Below, piece by piece: positions 62,710 to 64,000 of a DNA stretch of 64,000 nucleotides. The position numbers and the translations under genes were made by a program. The notes beneath the pieces were generated by a model. The model had not been told where the DNA came from and did not search any database. It worked only from the letters and a program-made list of their open reading frames with translations. The stretch is from Hydractinia symbiolongicarpus (taxonomy: Eukaryota; Cnidaria; Hydrozoa; Anthoathecata; Hydractiniidae), in NCBI RefSeq assembly GCF_029227915.1, contig NC_079882.1, positions 16,134,501 through 16,198,500 of the forward strand, written 5' to 3'. Positions within the stretch are counted from its first letter, which is position 1. Each line of letters begins with the position of its first letter.

Positions 62710-62906
62710 GTTCTGGGACAGTATTCAATTGCGCATGCTCGACATTTTGTTGATGTCAGCATTATTCCCGTTAGTCGCTATTGCGACTAACGGGAATAAT
62801 GCTATCGTAGGATTTTATCGGTATTCCTGGAATTGTCGGATTATATCGGATTCGGGATTTCGGATTTCGGGAATTTGTCTTCGTCGTCCGCCGACTGTCC
62901 CAGAAC
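62710..62906. repeat. P3 right terminal inverted repeat with a 21-bp-arm hairpin
   Basis: Inverted counterpart of 35237-35402, lying just outside the polymerase ATG. The outer edge is ACTGTCCCAGAAC at 62894-62906 and the inner edge GTTCTGGGACAGT at 62710-62722. It contains a perfect hairpin with 21-bp arms (62758-62778 and 62783-62803) and a 4-nt loop, absent from the P3 left copy. Either terminal-repeat sequence or a MITE nested in it. Confidence 0.55.
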
Positions 62907-62978
62907 ATACATTTTATTATCTCTTGGTCAATTCCAGAATGTGTTAAAATATGCGCGGTCCAAGGTGGATTTCATCAA

Positions 62979-64000
62979 ATGGTAACAACATTTTTAAAAT
63001 CTCATTTAGCACGCTTAGCATCCAAAAAAATTATTTACAGAAGTTACAAAAATTTTAATGAAGCCAACTTTTTACGTGATGTTGAGAACGCAAATTTTAT
63101 TTGTAATAGTAAAGATCCTGAACTGAATTATGAAAACCTCATCAATGTTTTCACATCTATCATAGAAAAGCATGCCCCACAGAAGCAAAAAATTCTGCGT
63201 GGAAACGAGGCACCATTTATGACAAAAGAGTTAAAAAAGGCAATATATACAAGGTCTAGGTTCAAAAATAAATACAATAAAAATCCTACTTCTGAAAACA
63301 AAATCACGTACAAGAAACAGAGAAACAAGTGTGTAAATTTACGCAAAAAGGCTATCAAAAACCATTTCAAAAGGGTAACAGAATCAGGTTTTATTTCCAA
63401 AAAAACGTTTTGGGAAACTGTTAAACCCTTGATATCAAATAAAAGTGAAATAAGCAAAGGAGATATAGCGATCGTTCAAAATGAAAGTTTAGTTACTGAT
63501 AAAAAACAGCCAACCAAACTTTTCAACGAATACTACATCAATATTTTAGAAAATTCTTGTGGCATGAAACCAAATCCTATAAAATATAAGAATGTAAATG
63601 ATAAGTCAAAAATGATTGAAGAAATTGTTGATAGTTTTGAAAATCATCCAAGTATCATTAAAATAAAGGAAATCAATGATTCTAACAACAATGAGAACTT
63701 CACATTCCAAGAAGTTGATGAAAATACAATTTCTAAACTGTTTAATGATTTAAACACCAAAGTATCAACAGGTGAAGATACAATACCATCAAAGCTGACA
63801 AAATTAGCAAAAAGGCACCTAGTAACGCCACTAACAGATGCTATAAATAGTAGCATAGTTTCAAACAAATTTCCAAGCAAAGCTAAGCGAGCTGCTGTAA
63901 CGCCATTGGATAAGGGAGGAAAAGATAAAACTAAAATATCAAACTACAGGCCTGTCAGTGTTTTAAATGTTTTTTCTAAATTTTACGAAAGGGTTATGAA
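62979..64000 (+). CDS. LINE ORF2, N-terminal portion running off the window
   Basis: Open in one frame from at least 62943 with an in-frame ATG at 62979 to the window end, no stop: YRSYKNFNEANFLRDVENAN (linker after the endonuclease domain), then HAPQKQKILRGNEAPFMTKE, KTFWETVKPLISNKSEISKG, and the first reverse-transcriptase motif region (STGEDTIPSKLTKLAKRHLV, KISNYRPVSVLNVFSKFYER). The endonuclease domain is not present, so it appears 5-prime truncated next to the P3 terminal repeat. Similar clade to the two minus-strand LINEs but diverged from both. Confidence 0.75.
   Translation, partial: MVTTFLKSHLARLASKKIIYRSYKNFNEANFLRDVENANFICNSKDPELNYENLINVFTSIIEKHAPQKQKILRGNEAPFMTKELKKAIYTRSRFKNKYNKNPTSENKITYKKQRNKCVNLRKKAIKNHFKRVTESGFISKKTFWETVKPLISNKSEISKGDIAIVQNESLVTDKKQPTKLFNEYYINILENSCGMKPNPIKYKNVNDKSKMIEEIVDSFENHPSIIKIKEINDSNNNENFTFQEVDENTISKLFNDLNTKVSTGEDTIPSKLTKLAKRHLVTPLTDAINSSIVSNKFPSKAKRAAVTPLDKGGKDKTKISNYRPVSVLNVFSKFYERVM

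Overview
The window looks like a repeat-rich animal genome, most likely a cnidarian and possibly a hydrozoan. The background is very AT-rich and contains spliced gene fragments with GT/AG boundaries and non-coding satellite. The element mix is Polinton/Maverick, piggyBac, DIRS, CR1-like LINE, Helitron and MITE. Several Polinton membrane proteins resemble families I recall mainly from cnidarian genomes; that is recall, not a search. There is no rRNA, tRNA, CRISPR array or bacterial gene. Most ORFs on the unused strands are shadows.

The dominant feature is a stack of Polinton/Maverick (adintovirus-like) elements with higher GC than the host. P1 (1-2743) is a left-end remnant. P2 (about 2744-34962) is a nearly complete but decayed copy flanked by inverted terminal sequences. 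P3 (about 35237-62906) is a second copy of the same lineage. Its polymerase gene is split by P4 plus a LINE (47164-58060) and by a second LINE (59156-60872). P4 (49167-about 58060) is a different, better preserved Polinton with an intact 1427-residue protein-primed DNA polymerase. Gene order for the P2/P3 lineage is: terminal repeat, KTQEMC-repeat protein (+), Cys-rich protein (+), conserved viral-type protein (+), SAP-like protein (+), membrane-hairpin protein (-), penton-like protein (-), YNP protein (+), coiled-coil membrane protein (-), major capsid (+), tail-anchored protein (+), integrase (+), variable cassette zone (BRO gene in P3), packaging ATPase (-), three small proteins (-), protein-primed polymerase (-), terminal repeat. 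Replication (polymerase), integration (integrase), packaging (ATPase) and capsid genes are all represented, but in P1-P3 nearly every gene has frameshifts or stops.

Within P2, a segment of about 21 kb (3706-24690) is bounded by canonical piggyBac ends (13-bp terminal repeats, asymmetric internal repeats, TTAA duplication). It splits the KTQEMC gene in phase. It carries a broken piggyBac transposase in two pieces 18.5 kb apart. Between them lie a Crypton-like multi-exon gene (4.7-8.6 kb), a DIRS retrotransposon (about 11.4-16.6 kb) interrupted by a MITE, two SET-domain gene exons (16.7-18.1 kb), a 60-75 bp satellite (18.3-21.5 kb) and a 177-bp Helitron.

Repeated themes in the Polintons are: divergent start codons separated only by a short palindrome; repeats of the integrase 3-prime end that bound cargo cassettes; an SAP-like N-terminal motif shared by small proteins and polymerases; and an internal duplication inside the intact P4 polymerase. 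Many frameshifts fall in homopolymers, so some may be assembly errors. All identities come from reading motifs, not from database searches.
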